DNA of 29,539 nucleotides from a virus. Below the pieces are notes generated by a model. That model did no database searches. It was not told the origin of the DNA and saw only the letters and a program-made list of their open reading frames with translations. Below, piece by piece: positions 20,785-28,181 of this stretch (positions are counted from its first letter, which is position 1; the number at the start of each line of letters is the position of its first letter). The stretch is taken from positions 1 through 29,539 of the IMG/VR virus record IMGVR_UViG_3300031227_000280, one strand, 5' to 3'. The translations under genes were made by a program, and so were the position numbers.

Positions 20785-20837
20785 GCTATTCTGACGAGTC
20801 TTGAGTAGACGAAACCGGCTCCGTGCCGATTAATACC
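20785..20837 (+). ncRNA. Hammerhead ribozyme (type I topology)
   Basis: All conserved core positions are present. CUGACGA is at 20791-20797. Stem II is GTCT with AGAC (20798-20810, loop TGAGT). GAA is at 20811-20813. A15.1 (20814) pairs with U16.1 (20830), with H17 = U at 20831. Stem III is CGGC with GCCG (5-nt loop, one C-A mismatch next to A15.1). Stem I is TATT (20787-20790) with AATA (20832-20835), then a C-C mismatch and a G-C pair. Cleavage is predicted after 20831, in the 5' leader of the gene at 20872. Confidence 0.72.
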
Positions 20838-20871
20838 ACACTAACACACTATTAGATGAAAGGGTGGGGCA

Positions 20872-21084
20872 ATGAGTTATAACGTGTTAATATTCACCGA
20901 AAGAAGCAAACCAAGTACCGGAGTATTGTGCTCAATATCAGACAGAATTAAAGAGATTTACGGTTACTATACAAAAACATTACATGGTGGATTTTATGTT
21001 GTAGTATCACGGAAAAAAGATGTTTCAAATGTTACCACTTTTTGCTATGGGATGAGAGAACTATGGCGTATAATCAATAACTAA
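20872..21084 (+). CDS. Small unknown protein, 70 aa
   Basis: The ATG lies in the GGCAATG end of the repeated leader, downstream of the hammerhead. Short alternating strands (YNVLIFTERSK, GGFYVVVSRKK) suggest a small beta-rich fold with a C-terminal helix (MRELWRIINN). No family recognised. If the ribozyme cleaves, the mRNA for this gene gets a new 5' end about 40 nt before the start codon. Confidence 0.55.
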   Translation: MSYNVLIFTERSKPSTGVLCSISDRIKEIYGYYTKTLHGGFYVVVSRKKDVSNVTTFCYGMRELWRIINN

Positions 21085-21130
21085 CACCATGAAAGGAGCA
21101 CATAATTTTGAAGCGAACAATATGGTTTCG

Positions 21131-21155
21131 GTTCTATTCGAAAGATATGTAGAAC
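21131..21155 (+). promoter_or_regulatory. Leader hairpin before the 21193 gene
   Basis: GTTCTA pairs with TAGAAC around a 13-nt loop. It lies in the 108-nt gap between two small genes and is one more structured leader in this series. Weak evidence on its own. Confidence 0.25.
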
Positions 21156-21192
21156 ATCAACCAGCCAACCAAGAAAAGAAAGAGGAATCAAA

Positions 21193-21549
21193 ATGAGTAT
21201 GTACTGGGTGAAAACACCGTATCAGGATGCAGAGTCCGTGGGTAAGGAGTTTGAAAGAACCCTTGATAAACTCAATTATGAAATTGTGCGTGTTGCCGAA
21301 AACTATGGATCAATTAAATGCAGTGATGGTGTTATTTCTGTAAAAGTTGATGAAATTGAAAAGGCCAAAGATTGCGCCAGAAAAATGCATGAGCTTGGAA
21401 TGAAATATTCCACAGATCACTGCGAAGTAGACGTAACAATTTCAAAACAGCCCGAATGTCTTCAATGTGGTTTCTTGGGTGGGTTTTCTGATATATATTG
21501 TTCACAATGTGGTTCAGAACTCGAACCTGTTCAAGATATTGGTTTTTAA
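21193..21549 (+). CDS. Zinc-ribbon protein, 118 aa, unknown
   Basis: The N-terminal ~85 residues are alpha/beta (VGKEFERTLDKLNYEIV, then ISVKVDEIEKAKDCARKM). The C-terminus is a clear zinc ribbon with CLQCG and CSQCG separated by about 14 residues. The ribbon suggests nucleic-acid or protein binding. GAGG lies before the ATG. No family recognised beyond the ribbon. Confidence 0.65.
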   Translation: MSMYWVKTPYQDAESVGKEFERTLDKLNYEIVRVAENYGSIKCSDGVISVKVDEIEKAKDCARKMHELGMKYSTDHCEVDVTISKQPECLQCGFLGGFSDIYCSQCGSELEPVQDIGF

Positions 21550-21579
21550 TATTGAGTAATAAAATGGAGAAGTATTCTT

Positions 21580-21948
21580 ATGAAAAAGATTTGCAGAAAA
21601 AGAATTTATCTTTATTCGGAAGATAGATTTAGGTTTTGGATTTCTATCAACTATGAACCTGCCAGATTGGAACCTATGAAGGCGTTTCTTTGCAAAGTAG
21701 AAAAAACTTGTTCTTTTTGTGGTAGAAAAATCATTGAAGGCAAAAAATTTTATAAGCAAAATGGAAGCAAATATTGCTCCCAAGAATGTCATATTGACGA
21801 AAGGAATGCCACTATTGTTATTAGAATAGCAAGAAAAGAATCAAAAAAGATTCGTCACACTAATTCCAATTACCAATACGGAAACAAAATTACACATTTC
21901 GAATTCAACCTTGACAACTTGCCAAGAAAGATTCGGGAAAGAATTTAG
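21580..21948 (+). CDS. Treble-clef/TRASH-like zinc-finger protein, 122 aa
   Basis: The middle holds CSFCGRKIIEGKKFYKQNG followed by KYCSQECH: a C-x2-C ... C-x3-C knuckle typical of TRASH or MYM-like metal-binding domains. The C-terminus is basic. Preceded by GGAGAAG. Function unknown; a DNA-binding or host-protein-binding role is possible. Confidence 0.6.
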   Translation: MKKICRKRIYLYSEDRFRFWISINYEPARLEPMKAFLCKVEKTCSFCGRKIIEGKKFYKQNGSKYCSQECHIDERNATIVIRIARKESKKIRHTNSNYQYGNKITHFEFNLDNLPRKIRERI

Positions 21949-21964
21949 AGTGGAGAAATTGCAG

Positions 21965-22174
21965 ATGAAAAAATTATTTGGTGTCAAAAATTTAATTACC
22001 GGCAAGACTGTCAATTATTTTGACGATAAAAAGATTGCTAAGAAAGAAAGAGACTTCTTAAATAGCCAACAGAAAAAGAAACCATATCGTGTTACAAAGG
22101 GAGAAGACCATAAAGATTTTGGTTCCAAAAGAGCTTCTTCGGTTCACCCCAAAAAAGGAGGTAGATTCAAATGA
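21965..22174 (+). CDS. Small basic protein, 69 aa, unknown
   Basis: ATG 21965 follows GGAGAAATTGCAG. The frame is open upstream to 21911 but overlaps the previous gene there. Very basic, with KKIAKKERDFLNSQQKKKPY and a C-terminus of HPKKGGRFK. Its stop overlaps the next ATG (ATGA), so the two are coupled. No domain recognised. Confidence 0.5.
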   Translation: MKKLFGVKNLITGKTVNYFDDKKIAKKERDFLNSQQKKKPYRVTKGEDHKDFGSKRASSVHPKKGGRFK

Positions 22175-22935
22175 CAGACAATTTAAGAATAGCAGATTCA
22201 AGAATTTCTGAAGATTTTGTAAGGTCTGTTTCTGAACCGGGATGGACTGAATCATGGCACCCAATCAGTCATGGCCGTTGTATCGACGCAATGGAAACAG
22301 CCACAAAAGAATTGGGTATAAAAGTTCAGCAGCGTTTTTATTCAATGTCTAAAGATACTTTGAAAATGTATGGAGCTTGGACGATTGGTGATGGCGATAC
22401 AAAAAAGTTGGGTTCGGATACTTTATTTCAATGTATTCTCTTTCGCAATTCCATTGACAAATCATATTCATTCGGCATCAATGGTGGAACTGATGCTTAC
22501 ATCTGTGAAAATCTAATGGTATTTGGTAAATTCATCGAGTTCAGACGGCATACTTCTGGGCTTGATAGTGAAGAGCTTCGAAGAGTGGTTACCAAGGGCA
22601 TTAAAAAGCTGAAGCCCAGATTGAATTCCATAATGGAATGGCATCAATCTTTGAGAAACATAAGATTGACAGAAACGAAAACAAGGGCGTTATCCTATGA
22701 TGCCATACGAGAAAAAGTCATCAGTCAAAAAGCGATTCCTCAGTTTCATGATTTACTATTTGGAGAAGGTGATAAAAGACATTATGAACCAAACAGCCTT
22801 TTCAACTTTCATGGAGCAGCCACGGAATTGATGAGAGACATGAGAATGACAGGTGGTTTTCAAAGTAAACAGAATCGCTTGAATGAATTTGTTCAAAAGA
22901 GATACGGCAGTCAATTGCCAAAAATCATAAGTTGA
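22171..22935 (+). CDS. DUF932-family phage/plasmid protein
   Basis: 254 residues with features of DUF932: WHPISHGRCIDAMETATKEL near the start, RFYSMSKDTLKMYGAW, LFRNSIDKSYSFGINGGTDA, CENLMVFGKFIEFRRHT and a helical C-terminal half. The family is frequent in phages and plasmids near early or replication genes, with no settled biochemical function. The start is coupled to the upstream small gene. Length is within the usual range. Confidence 0.75.
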   Translation: MTDNLRIADSRISEDFVRSVSEPGWTESWHPISHGRCIDAMETATKELGIKVQQRFYSMSKDTLKMYGAWTIGDGDTKKLGSDTLFQCILFRNSIDKSYSFGINGGTDAYICENLMVFGKFIEFRRHTSGLDSEELRRVVTKGIKKLKPRLNSIMEWHQSLRNIRLTETKTRALSYDAIREKVISQKAIPQFHDLLFGEGDKRHYEPNSLFNFHGAATELMRDMRMTGGFQSKQNRLNEFVQKRYGSQLPKIIS

Positions 22936-22965
22936 AAAAGAAAGATTAAAAAAAGGAAAAGTAAA

Positions 22966-23196
22966 ATGAACACAGTTCAAAAAGCAATTAATGACTGGAT
23001 CGGGGCCGGCGGTAACATCATTCTTATCACTGCTGGTTGTAGGGCAACTGTTTTGTTTACTGACGAGGCAATGACTGAACAGTTCAAGGAAGCACATCCG
23101 ATAATTAGAGACGGGCGTACCACGAATGCATTTCTTGATACAGATATTGGCGGCTGGGTTGTAGGCGACTTGCCGACATTCGCAATTATCGATTGA
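22966..23196 (+). CDS. Small unknown protein, 76 aa
   Basis: AAGGAAAAG precedes the ATG. The sequence has a hydrophobic strand GGNIILITAGCRATVLF and ends GGWVVGDLPTFAIID, suggesting a compact alpha/beta fold. No family recognised. Confidence 0.5.
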   Translation: MNTVQKAINDWIGAGGNIILITAGCRATVLFTDEAMTEQFKEAHPIIRDGRTTNAFLDTDIGGWVVGDLPTFAIID

Positions 23197-23209
23197 AAGG
23201 AGTAGACTC

Positions 23210-23368
23210 ATGACACACTACGAGTTAATTTTGCGTTTATCTGGTATTATATCTATGCTTATTATATTATTGGCTATATATAAAAAAAGTCTCTGTGGCG
23301 AGATAATAGTTATTCTCGTTATTGCTATTTGTTTATTTGCGGGTGTTTGCGATTCATGCGCACCATAA
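23210..23368 (+). CDS. Small membrane protein, 52 aa
   Basis: AAAGGAG lies 8 nt before the ATG. Two hydrophobic segments (LIILLAIY and IIVILVIAICLFAGV) are separated by KKSLCGE, giving two predicted membrane helices. The C-terminus DSCAP has a free cysteine. Possibly a small early membrane effector; no family known to me. Confidence 0.5.
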   Translation: MTHYELILRLSGIISMLIILLAIYKKSLCGEIIVILVIAICLFAGVCDSCAP

Positions 23369-23406
23369 TATAATTATTGCATAAAAACCATGAAAGGAGC
23401 AACACG

Positions 23407-23694
23407 ATGAGCAAGCACACAGAGGAAAAATTGACAGTCGAAACTTATGGTGATTTCGTTTACATATTTGCCGGGGTTGGTAATTGTATATGCAAAATGC
23501 AAGCGGAGATGTTTAATATTAATATAGACTTTGCTAATGATATCATGCATTGCTGGAACTGCTATGACGAGCTTATCAAGGCATTGAAAGTTATATCAAT
23601 AGAACCACACGCTCAAGCTAATCATACCGAAACAGTACGTGATATGATTAATATAGCCAAGCAAGCCCTCAGAAACGAAGAAAGTGGGGATTAG
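23407..23694 (+). CDS. Small phage protein, 95 aa, unknown
   Basis: ATG 23407 follows AAAGGAGCAACACG; the open frame begins at 23377, but this internal ATG has the ribosome site. There is a C-x-C-x-M motif in GNCICKM and a helical C-terminus CWNCYDELIKALKVI, a layout common to short phage proteins of unknown role. Confidence 0.55.
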   Translation: MSKHTEEKLTVETYGDFVYIFAGVGNCICKMQAEMFNINIDFANDIMHCWNCYDELIKALKVISIEPHAQANHTETVRDMINIAKQALRNEESGD

Positions 23695-23697
23695 ATC

Positions 23698-23814
23698 ATG
23701 AAAAATCAAATCAGACTCGGGCGTTTCAAGATAGGTTGGTTTAAAAATTTCAGAGGACTATACTTTTTTATTGTCATAATTACAGAAAACGAGGGGTTAC
23801 AAAATGAATTCTAA
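23698..23814 (+). CDS. Possible small amphipathic protein, 38 aa
   Basis: GGGGA lies 8 nt before the ATG. MKNQIRLGRFKIGWFKNF is basic, followed by a short hydrophobic stretch LYFFIVII, so it may associate with the membrane. It overlaps the start of the next gene by 11 nt. Real but unproven. Confidence 0.35.
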   Translation: MKNQIRLGRFKIGWFKNFRGLYFFIVIITENEGLQNEF

Positions 23815-24475
23815 TTCAGATTTTATATTTAGAATGAACCCAGAAAAAGCATCATGCATACAAGACTATACTTTTATCAAAGAAAGCAAACATTTTTTTT
23901 GCCCCATTTGTGAAACAGCTTTGGATTATGGAGGTTTAAAAAGACTTGAAACATTGGAAGAGCATGTTGGTGATCCTAACGGTCAACCCTCTCTAAAGAT
24001 TTCTTTAATATGCCCAAACAAATACTGTCCAGCACATATCATAAAATGTCTTTGGGATACCTCGGGGGGGTTCTATTCGGGTATTTACTTTATTGACTAT
24101 AAATACCTCAATTTTAAAGACGACATTCATTCAGCATTAGGAAGCTGGCAACGAGAATACGATTTGGAGAAAAAGAAAGAAGAACAACGCACATTTAAAT
24201 TAAGGTTAGGAAAATACGACAGGTGTTATTATTACCTACAATTAGATTTTTATTTACCAAATAATCCACTTCATTGGAGTTTGACGATTTGGCATAAAGG
24301 TAGATGGCGTTGTGTTATTGGTAGTATATCAGACAAAGTTAATAATTTGATTGAGCCAATTCGAAGGTTCTTTAAAGCTTCGAAAATGTTAAAAGGAATC
24401 GCACCCCCGGTTCACCCAAATTGTAATTGCATAAACTCCACCCAAATTGAAAAGAAAAAGGAAAACAAAAAATAG
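23804..24475 (+). CDS. Zinc-binding unknown protein, 223 aa
   Basis: The N-terminal part has CPICETALDYGG and CPNKYCPAH, which can form a zinc ribbon around residues 33-80. The rest is beta-rich with many aromatics (YYYLQLDFYLPNNPLHW, LTIWHKGRWRC). The C-terminus has NCNC and a Lys-rich tail. No family recognised. It is directly upstream of the primase gene, so a replication-linked role is possible but unsupported. Confidence 0.6.
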   Translation: MNSNSDFIFRMNPEKASCIQDYTFIKESKHFFCPICETALDYGGLKRLETLEEHVGDPNGQPSLKISLICPNKYCPAHIIKCLWDTSGGFYSGIYFIDYKYLNFKDDIHSALGSWQREYDLEKKKEEQRTFKLRLGKYDRCYYYLQLDFYLPNNPLHWSLTIWHKGRWRCVIGSISDKVNNLIEPIRRFFKASKMLKGIAPPVHPNCNCINSTQIEKKKENKK

Positions 24476-24484
24476 GGGATTGAA

Positions 24485-25459
24485 ATGATACAAGTAAAAA
24501 AAATACTGGAGCATTTTGATGTTGATTATGCCGAGACAGGTGTCAACATCTCGAAGGATTGTGTTGGCCTTAATTGCCCATTTTGCTCTGACGAACTTAA
24601 TCATTGTGGTGTGTTTTTGGACAGTGGTTATTTCTACTGCTGGAAATGTCAAACCAAAGGGACGCTATTCAACTTAATACAAACCATCAAAGGAATCAGT
24701 TGGGATGATTATTCCAATTTTGTTGGGCAGAAATTCAGAGATGGCAAGTCTAAATCTGTATTAGATGAAATTTTAAAGAAAGGAAAATCCACAATGAATG
24801 GGGATGTAAACACAAATGTGGACTTGAAATTGCTTTGGCCACATAACAAACCAATACAAGAATTAAAGGGATTTCCGAAGGCACGGATTGAACATTTTCT
24901 TGAAGAAAGAGGATTTAAAATTCAACAGGCAATTCATTATGGTTGCTGGTATGGATTGGTTGGTGATTATGCCCAAAGAATTATTATTCCTATTCCAACA
25001 CCCCGCTTTGGAAAAACGGAAGGCTTTATCGCCAGAAGTATAGAAACAGATACAATTTCAAAATATACTTTCCAAAAAGAATTTAAAGCTCATGAATCAA
25101 TTTACCAGACTGGTAAAAGTGAAAAAGAAACCTTTGTGATAGTTGAAGGTGTTTTTGATGCTTGGGCAGTACCTAATGAATATACTGGCATAGCCATACT
25201 TGGAAAGAATCTTTCAAATGCTCAAATAAATAAGATATTGAAGATTGAACCCACCTTCCAAAATGTCATTGTAATGTTGGACGGTGATACCAACCCCATT
25301 GAATCCATAAAGATAGTAAATAATCTTGAACCATTCTTTCATAAAATTACCATTGAACGGTTGCCTAAAGAAGAAGATCCTGCTTCCATTGGCAAAAAAG
25401 CTCTAAAACAAATTCTCGCAACTGCCGAGAAACGCCTTTTAACAGTTTCAAATTCATAG
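24485..25459 (+). CDS. DnaG-like DNA primase
   Basis: 324 residues. The N-terminal zinc finger has CPFC (Cys31, Cys34) and CWKC (Cys52, Cys55) in YFYCWKCQTKGTLFNLI, the pattern of phage primase zinc domains. The core follows, with the TOPRIM motif FVIVEGVFDAWAV (catalytic Glu) near residue 220 and the metal-binding VIVMLDGDTN (DxD) near 265. It makes RNA primers for lagging-strand synthesis, presumably with the DnaB-like helicase at 11484. It is shorter than cellular DnaG and lacks a recognisable helicase-binding C-terminal domain. It is the last gene before regulatory block B copy 2. Confidence 0.85.
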   Translation: MIQVKKILEHFDVDYAETGVNISKDCVGLNCPFCSDELNHCGVFLDSGYFYCWKCQTKGTLFNLIQTIKGISWDDYSNFVGQKFRDGKSKSVLDEILKKGKSTMNGDVNTNVDLKLLWPHNKPIQELKGFPKARIEHFLEERGFKIQQAIHYGCWYGLVGDYAQRIIIPIPTPRFGKTEGFIARSIETDTISKYTFQKEFKAHESIYQTGKSEKETFVIVEGVFDAWAVPNEYTGIAILGKNLSNAQINKILKIEPTFQNVIVMLDGDTNPIESIKIVNNLEPFFHKITIERLPKEEDPASIGKKALKQILATAEKRLLTVSNS

Positions 25460-25532
25460 GTACATAGTTTGTTATGTACTTGGGTACGAAAGTACGTTAG
25501 AAACAGGATATACCCTATAGAAAACGATATTA
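25460..25532 (+). promoter_or_regulatory. Regulatory block B (copy 2) with operator-like palindrome
   Basis: GTACATA-GTTTGT-TATGTAC (25460-25479) is a perfect 7-bp inverted repeat, followed by GTAC-GAAA-GTAC (25484-25495). TATAGAAAACGATATTA follows at 25516-25532. Both conserved segments match 10150-10219 with identical spacing. It lies just upstream of the HTH gene at 25554, so it is a probable promoter/operator. Confidence 0.55.
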
Positions 25533-25553
25533 TTAACATAAGGAGACCCCGAT

Positions 25554-25835
25554 ATGGGCACGCAATCTAAAAGAAAAAGCAAAATGCCGTTAAAATGCCT
25601 CAAATTCAAGTCAAAAAGGGAGGAAAAAGAAGTCTGGAAAAACTTTATAAATATTTATGATGCGGCTACAAAGTCTGGATACACCGCAACTGCAATTTAT
25701 AACTGGATCAGAAACAAAAAGATTGAAGCTTGGCAATATAGAGGAATAATTGTTATAAGCAGAGAATCTAAAATACCACCCGGCAGCCTAATAGGGAAAA
25801 GAAAAAATCTAATGGGCATGGAGTTTCCAAAATGA
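25554..25835 (+). CDS. Helix-turn-helix (MerR/excisionase-like) DNA-binding protein
   Basis: 93 residues. Residues ~34-70 (IYDAATKSGYTATAIYNWIR, then NKKIEAWQYRGIIVIS) match the HTH_17/MerR-like helix-turn-helix with its beta-wing. The basic N-terminus (KRKSKMPLK) adds DNA affinity. It is preceded by a palindrome-bearing regulatory block, which it may bind itself (autoregulation, inference). Its stop overlaps the start of the sigma-like gene. Likely a transcription regulator. Confidence 0.7.
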   Translation: MGTQSKRKSKMPLKCLKFKSKREEKEVWKNFINIYDAATKSGYTATAIYNWIRNKKIEAWQYRGIIVISRESKIPPGSLIGKRKNLMGMEFPK

Positions 25836-26335
25836 CAATGAACGAAATCTGTGAAAAGTATTCAAGTTTAATTTTCTCTTTGGCAATCAGATTCAAAAAA
25901 AAATGGAATTATATACCTTGGACTGTTGAAGATTTGGCGCACGAATCATTAATCCATATCTTTGAAAAACAACATTTGCAAAAAGAGGAGAGGGGTGATT
26001 TTAGTAAATTTGTTGTCAGCTATGTTATTTTTCACCTACTCAGAATAACCAAAAGAGATAGGATGAATTTAAACCAAAAAAGTGACCGTCTTTTAGAAGA
26101 TATTGAAGACAAATCATGCCACTTTAAATTTGGAAAACTTTCAGAAAAGGCAGAACTATATTTGGATGTTATCTCAAAAATGCCCGATGGTTTGATTTCC
26201 TTTCTTGATAAGCAATGTTTCAATAAAAGAGGAGGCCATAAAATATTCAGATATGCAGTTGGAAAGTATGTTGGTCTGGATCATGAAGAGGTAAACCAAA
26301 TTAAACAGGAGATGGTCGACCAATTTCTCATTTAA
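25832..26335 (+). CDS. Sigma-70 region 2-like protein
   Basis: 167 residues. Residues ~5-80 resemble sigma region 2: YSSLIFSLAIRFKKKW, then WTVEDLAHESLIHIFEKQ (core-binding/2.2-like) and FVVSYVIFHLLRITKRDRM (2.3/2.4-like). No clear region 4 helix-turn-helix is seen in the C-terminal part. It may be a divergent phage sigma factor or an RNA-polymerase-binding appropriator for late genes. It is coupled to the HTH gene by a 4-nt overlap. Confidence 0.6.
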   Translation: MTMNEICEKYSSLIFSLAIRFKKKWNYIPWTVEDLAHESLIHIFEKQHLQKEERGDFSKFVVSYVIFHLLRITKRDRMNLNQKSDRLLEDIEDKSCHFKFGKLSEKAELYLDVISKMPDGLISFLDKQCFNKRGGHKIFRYAVGKYVGLDHEEVNQIKQEMVDQFLI

Positions 26336-26347
26336 GGGAGAATAAAA

Positions 26348-26602
26348 ATGATATTACCGGATGAGCTTGAAATTGGGCATTTTTATACTGTTTCGAAAGA
26401 GGTTCCGTTAATGCCAGAATTTGACCCGAAAAATCCGCTCAAAGCTATTAAAAAAATAAAACAACTTCCAAAAGGCATTCTCTTTGAAATCAGAGGTATC
26501 ACAATGAAGCGAAATAGCCCTTGGTATCGAGTAAAAACGAATATGGGAAGCGGATGGATAAATAGCATTGCATTAGTGGGAACAAATATAAGAAAGGCAT
26601 GA
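26348..26602 (+). CDS. Small SH3-like protein, 84 aa
   Basis: AGGGAG precedes the ATG. The segment KGILFEIRGITMKRNSPWYRVKT followed here by GSGWINSIALVG is shown in part: a W-Y-x-V ... G-W-I pattern typical of small SH3-like barrels. No catalytic motif. Last gene of the rightward unit, directly before the terminator. Confidence 0.55.
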   Translation: MILPDELEIGHFYTVSKEVPLMPEFDPKNPLKAIKKIKQLPKGILFEIRGITMKRNSPWYRVKTNMGSGWINSIALVGTNIRKA

Positions 26603-26611
26603 TAAGAAAAC

Positions 26612-26644
26612 GGAAAGCCCTCTACGGTGAGAAGAGGGCTTTCC
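26612..26644. terminator. Bidirectional intrinsic terminator
   Basis: GGAAAGCCCTCT and AGAGGGCTTTCC form a perfect 12-bp stem with a 9-nt loop. A-rich sequence lies on the left and a short T-containing run on the right. It sits between convergent operons, so it can stop both. Confidence 0.75.
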
Positions 26645-26687
26645 TACTTCTATGCTAACTATCTTGAAAGGAGATGCGCATAGAAGT

Positions 26688-26996
26688 CTATTTATTATCT
26701 GAATGGAATCCTTCAATGATTCCGGCTGGTATTCCTTCCAATATATACCAAATATTATCAATCAAATCCACAACAAACGGTTCCAAAGTTTTGTTCCAAA
26801 TCGGGGCTGTCCATTTCCATTTAGAAAGACCCAGTGTGCAAACAACACCCAGCCCTCTGAAAAAGATTTGGACGGGAACCCGAAATTTTCGAATCCATTT
26901 ATTACTAATTTTCTTCATTATATAACCAACAATAACAACTATCAGTCCTGTAATGAGATTACCACCAGTAAAAAAACCAAGAATTGTTTCTAACAT
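26688..26996 (-). CDS. Small membrane protein of the lysis module, 102 aa
   Basis: A strong hydrophobic segment near the N-terminus (ITGLIVVIVGYIM, residues ~15-27) precedes a basic stretch (KKISNKWIRKFR). A second, weaker hydrophobic region contains GLGVVCTLGL. The topology fits a holin-like or spanin-associated membrane protein, but no family is recognised. Last gene of the leftward structural/lysis unit before the terminator. Confidence 0.55.
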   Translation of the reverse strand: MLETILGFFTGGNLITGLIVVIVGYIMKKISNKWIRKFRVPVQIFFRGLGVVCTLGLSKWKWTAPIWNKTLEPFVVDLIDNIWYILEGIPAGIIEGFHSDNK

Positions 26997-27002
26997 AACT
27001 AT

Positions 27003-27530
27003 TCACACCTCCTTATAAATGTTTTCAATAGCAATTCCTATAGTATCTGCTTTTCGAGCAATTGCCAATAATTCTGCCATTGCATCTTTTGAATCGGTTA
27101 CCATTCTTTGTGCTACCATATCATCATAGTTGAAACCATAACCGGGAATAATACATCCATATACATCACTTTTATATTCTAATTTTTTATCACCTGCCCA
27201 ATTTCCTACATGAATTAAAATCCCACTTCTGCCCACAACTTCATCCAACCGAATCACAGACAATCCCCCAACTTTTACAGAATCGTCAATTTTTGCTGCA
27301 TATATTCCAGAAGGGATAGAGGAAAGATACGGGATATTTTCTCGCCAGGGAAGTTCAAGAGAATAGCAACAGAATCCTTCCGTATAGATTACCCCTGATG
27401 TACCTTCATTATCAGTTAAAACCCTTTTGATTTCTAATATCATACCAAAGCTCTCACGTTTAATTGATTGTTTTTCCTTTTGTAATAAAGACCTAAACCA
27501 CAACATCAGTCTTATATAAAACTTTTTCAT
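27003..27530 (-). CDS. DUF5675-family protein, probable lysis/peptidoglycan-associated
   Basis: 175 residues. After a basic N-terminus with LMLWFRSLL, residues ~35-150 match DUF5675: GVIYTEGFCCYSLELPW, ENIPYLSSIPSGIYAA, a central beta region, SGILIHVGNWAGD and a GCI motif (DVYGCIIPGYGF). His and Cys in IHVGN and YGCI resemble an L,D-transpeptidase-like active site, as often noted for the family. Function is not established. It lies among membrane proteins downstream of a tail-fibre gene, the usual place for lysis genes. The ATG overlaps the upstream stop. Confidence 0.65.
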   Translation of the reverse strand: MKKFYIRLMLWFRSLLQKEKQSIKRESFGMILEIKRVLTDNEGTSGVIYTEGFCCYSLELPWRENIPYLSSIPSGIYAAKIDDSVKVGGLSVIRLDEVVGRSGILIHVGNWAGDKKLEYKSDVYGCIIPGYGFNYDDMVAQRMVTDSKDAMAELLAIARKADTIGIAIENIYKEV

Positions 27531-27745
27531 TGATTCCCTTTAATATCTAAAGCAATACTTTGCAGTTTAGTATCAATTCTGGCAAATTGCTCTTTGATTA
27601 TTCGGATTTCAACCGTATTCGTAATAACTGTGGTTTTTAATCTTTCACTCTGTACGATATAACCTAAAGCAAACCCGAGCAATACCACAACGGTTGTGAT
27701 TGCCCAATGATAAAATTTAACATTGTTGTTATTCTCATTTGCCAT
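27527..27745 (-). CDS. Single-pass membrane protein with coiled coil, 72 aa
   Basis: A hydrophobic segment WAITTVVVLLGFALGYIV (residues ~14-31) is followed by a polar helix with heptad-like spacing (VEIRIIKEQFARIDTKLQSI). The N-terminus is Asn-rich. The layout resembles holins or i-spanins. It overlaps the downstream gene by ATGA. Confidence 0.55.
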   Translation of the reverse strand: MANENNNNVKFYHWAITTVVVLLGFALGYIVQSERLKTTVITNTVEIRIIKEQFARIDTKLQSIALDIKGNQ

Positions 27746-27748
27746 TAT

Positions 27749-28174
27749 TTAGCTCCTTACATTAAGAAAAGCAAATCCCATTATCATTCTTACAATGTGA
27801 ACAAGATAACATTTGAATCCAGATAAATTAATAGAAACCAAATCCAAAAAATTAATATGTTCATGTTTTACAATTAAAGTATTATACCTCGAAATATTAT
27901 ATCCAAATTCTGAAAAAGACCATAACAATACTAAAATTCCAATGATATAAAGAAAATTTAGCCTTGCCTTTATTATTAAAATTCCAAATACAACTAATAA
28001 AATGAGAGATAAAAAACTGATTAAATGAAACCAATCAAATAAAAGATGACCTCTCAAACCAGTAAATTCAAAAACGTGCATAATGTCCTTATTTTGAACC
28101 ATTATCATCCCTTGTTCAAACCCTCTATTTAGTCCAATTAAAATCCCCAAAAATAGTAATAAATATCTTCTCAT
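27749..28174 (-). CDS. Multi-pass membrane protein, 141 aa
   Basis: ATG 28172-28174 with AGGATTAAA before it (the frame is open to 28213, but that overlaps the tail-fibre end). Hydrophobic stretches lie at ~4-16 (YLLLFLGILIGL), ~49-68 (FHLISFLSLILLVVFGILII), ~72-86 (LNFLYIIGILVLLWS) and ~121-137, i.e. about four membrane helices. It could be a holin or another lysis-module membrane protein. Confidence 0.55.
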   Translation of the reverse strand: MRRYLLLFLGILIGLNRGFEQGMIMVQNKDIMHVFEFTGLRGHLLFDWFHLISFLSLILLVVFGILIIKARLNFLYIIGILVLLWSFSEFGYNISRYNTLIVKHEHINFLDLVSINLSGFKCYLVHIVRMIMGFAFLNVRS

Positions 28175-28181
28175 TTTAATC

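Noticed and set aside
24588-24596. Second CTGACGA hammerhead core
   Set aside because: It lies inside the primase zinc-finger coding sequence and no stem II with GAAA follows.
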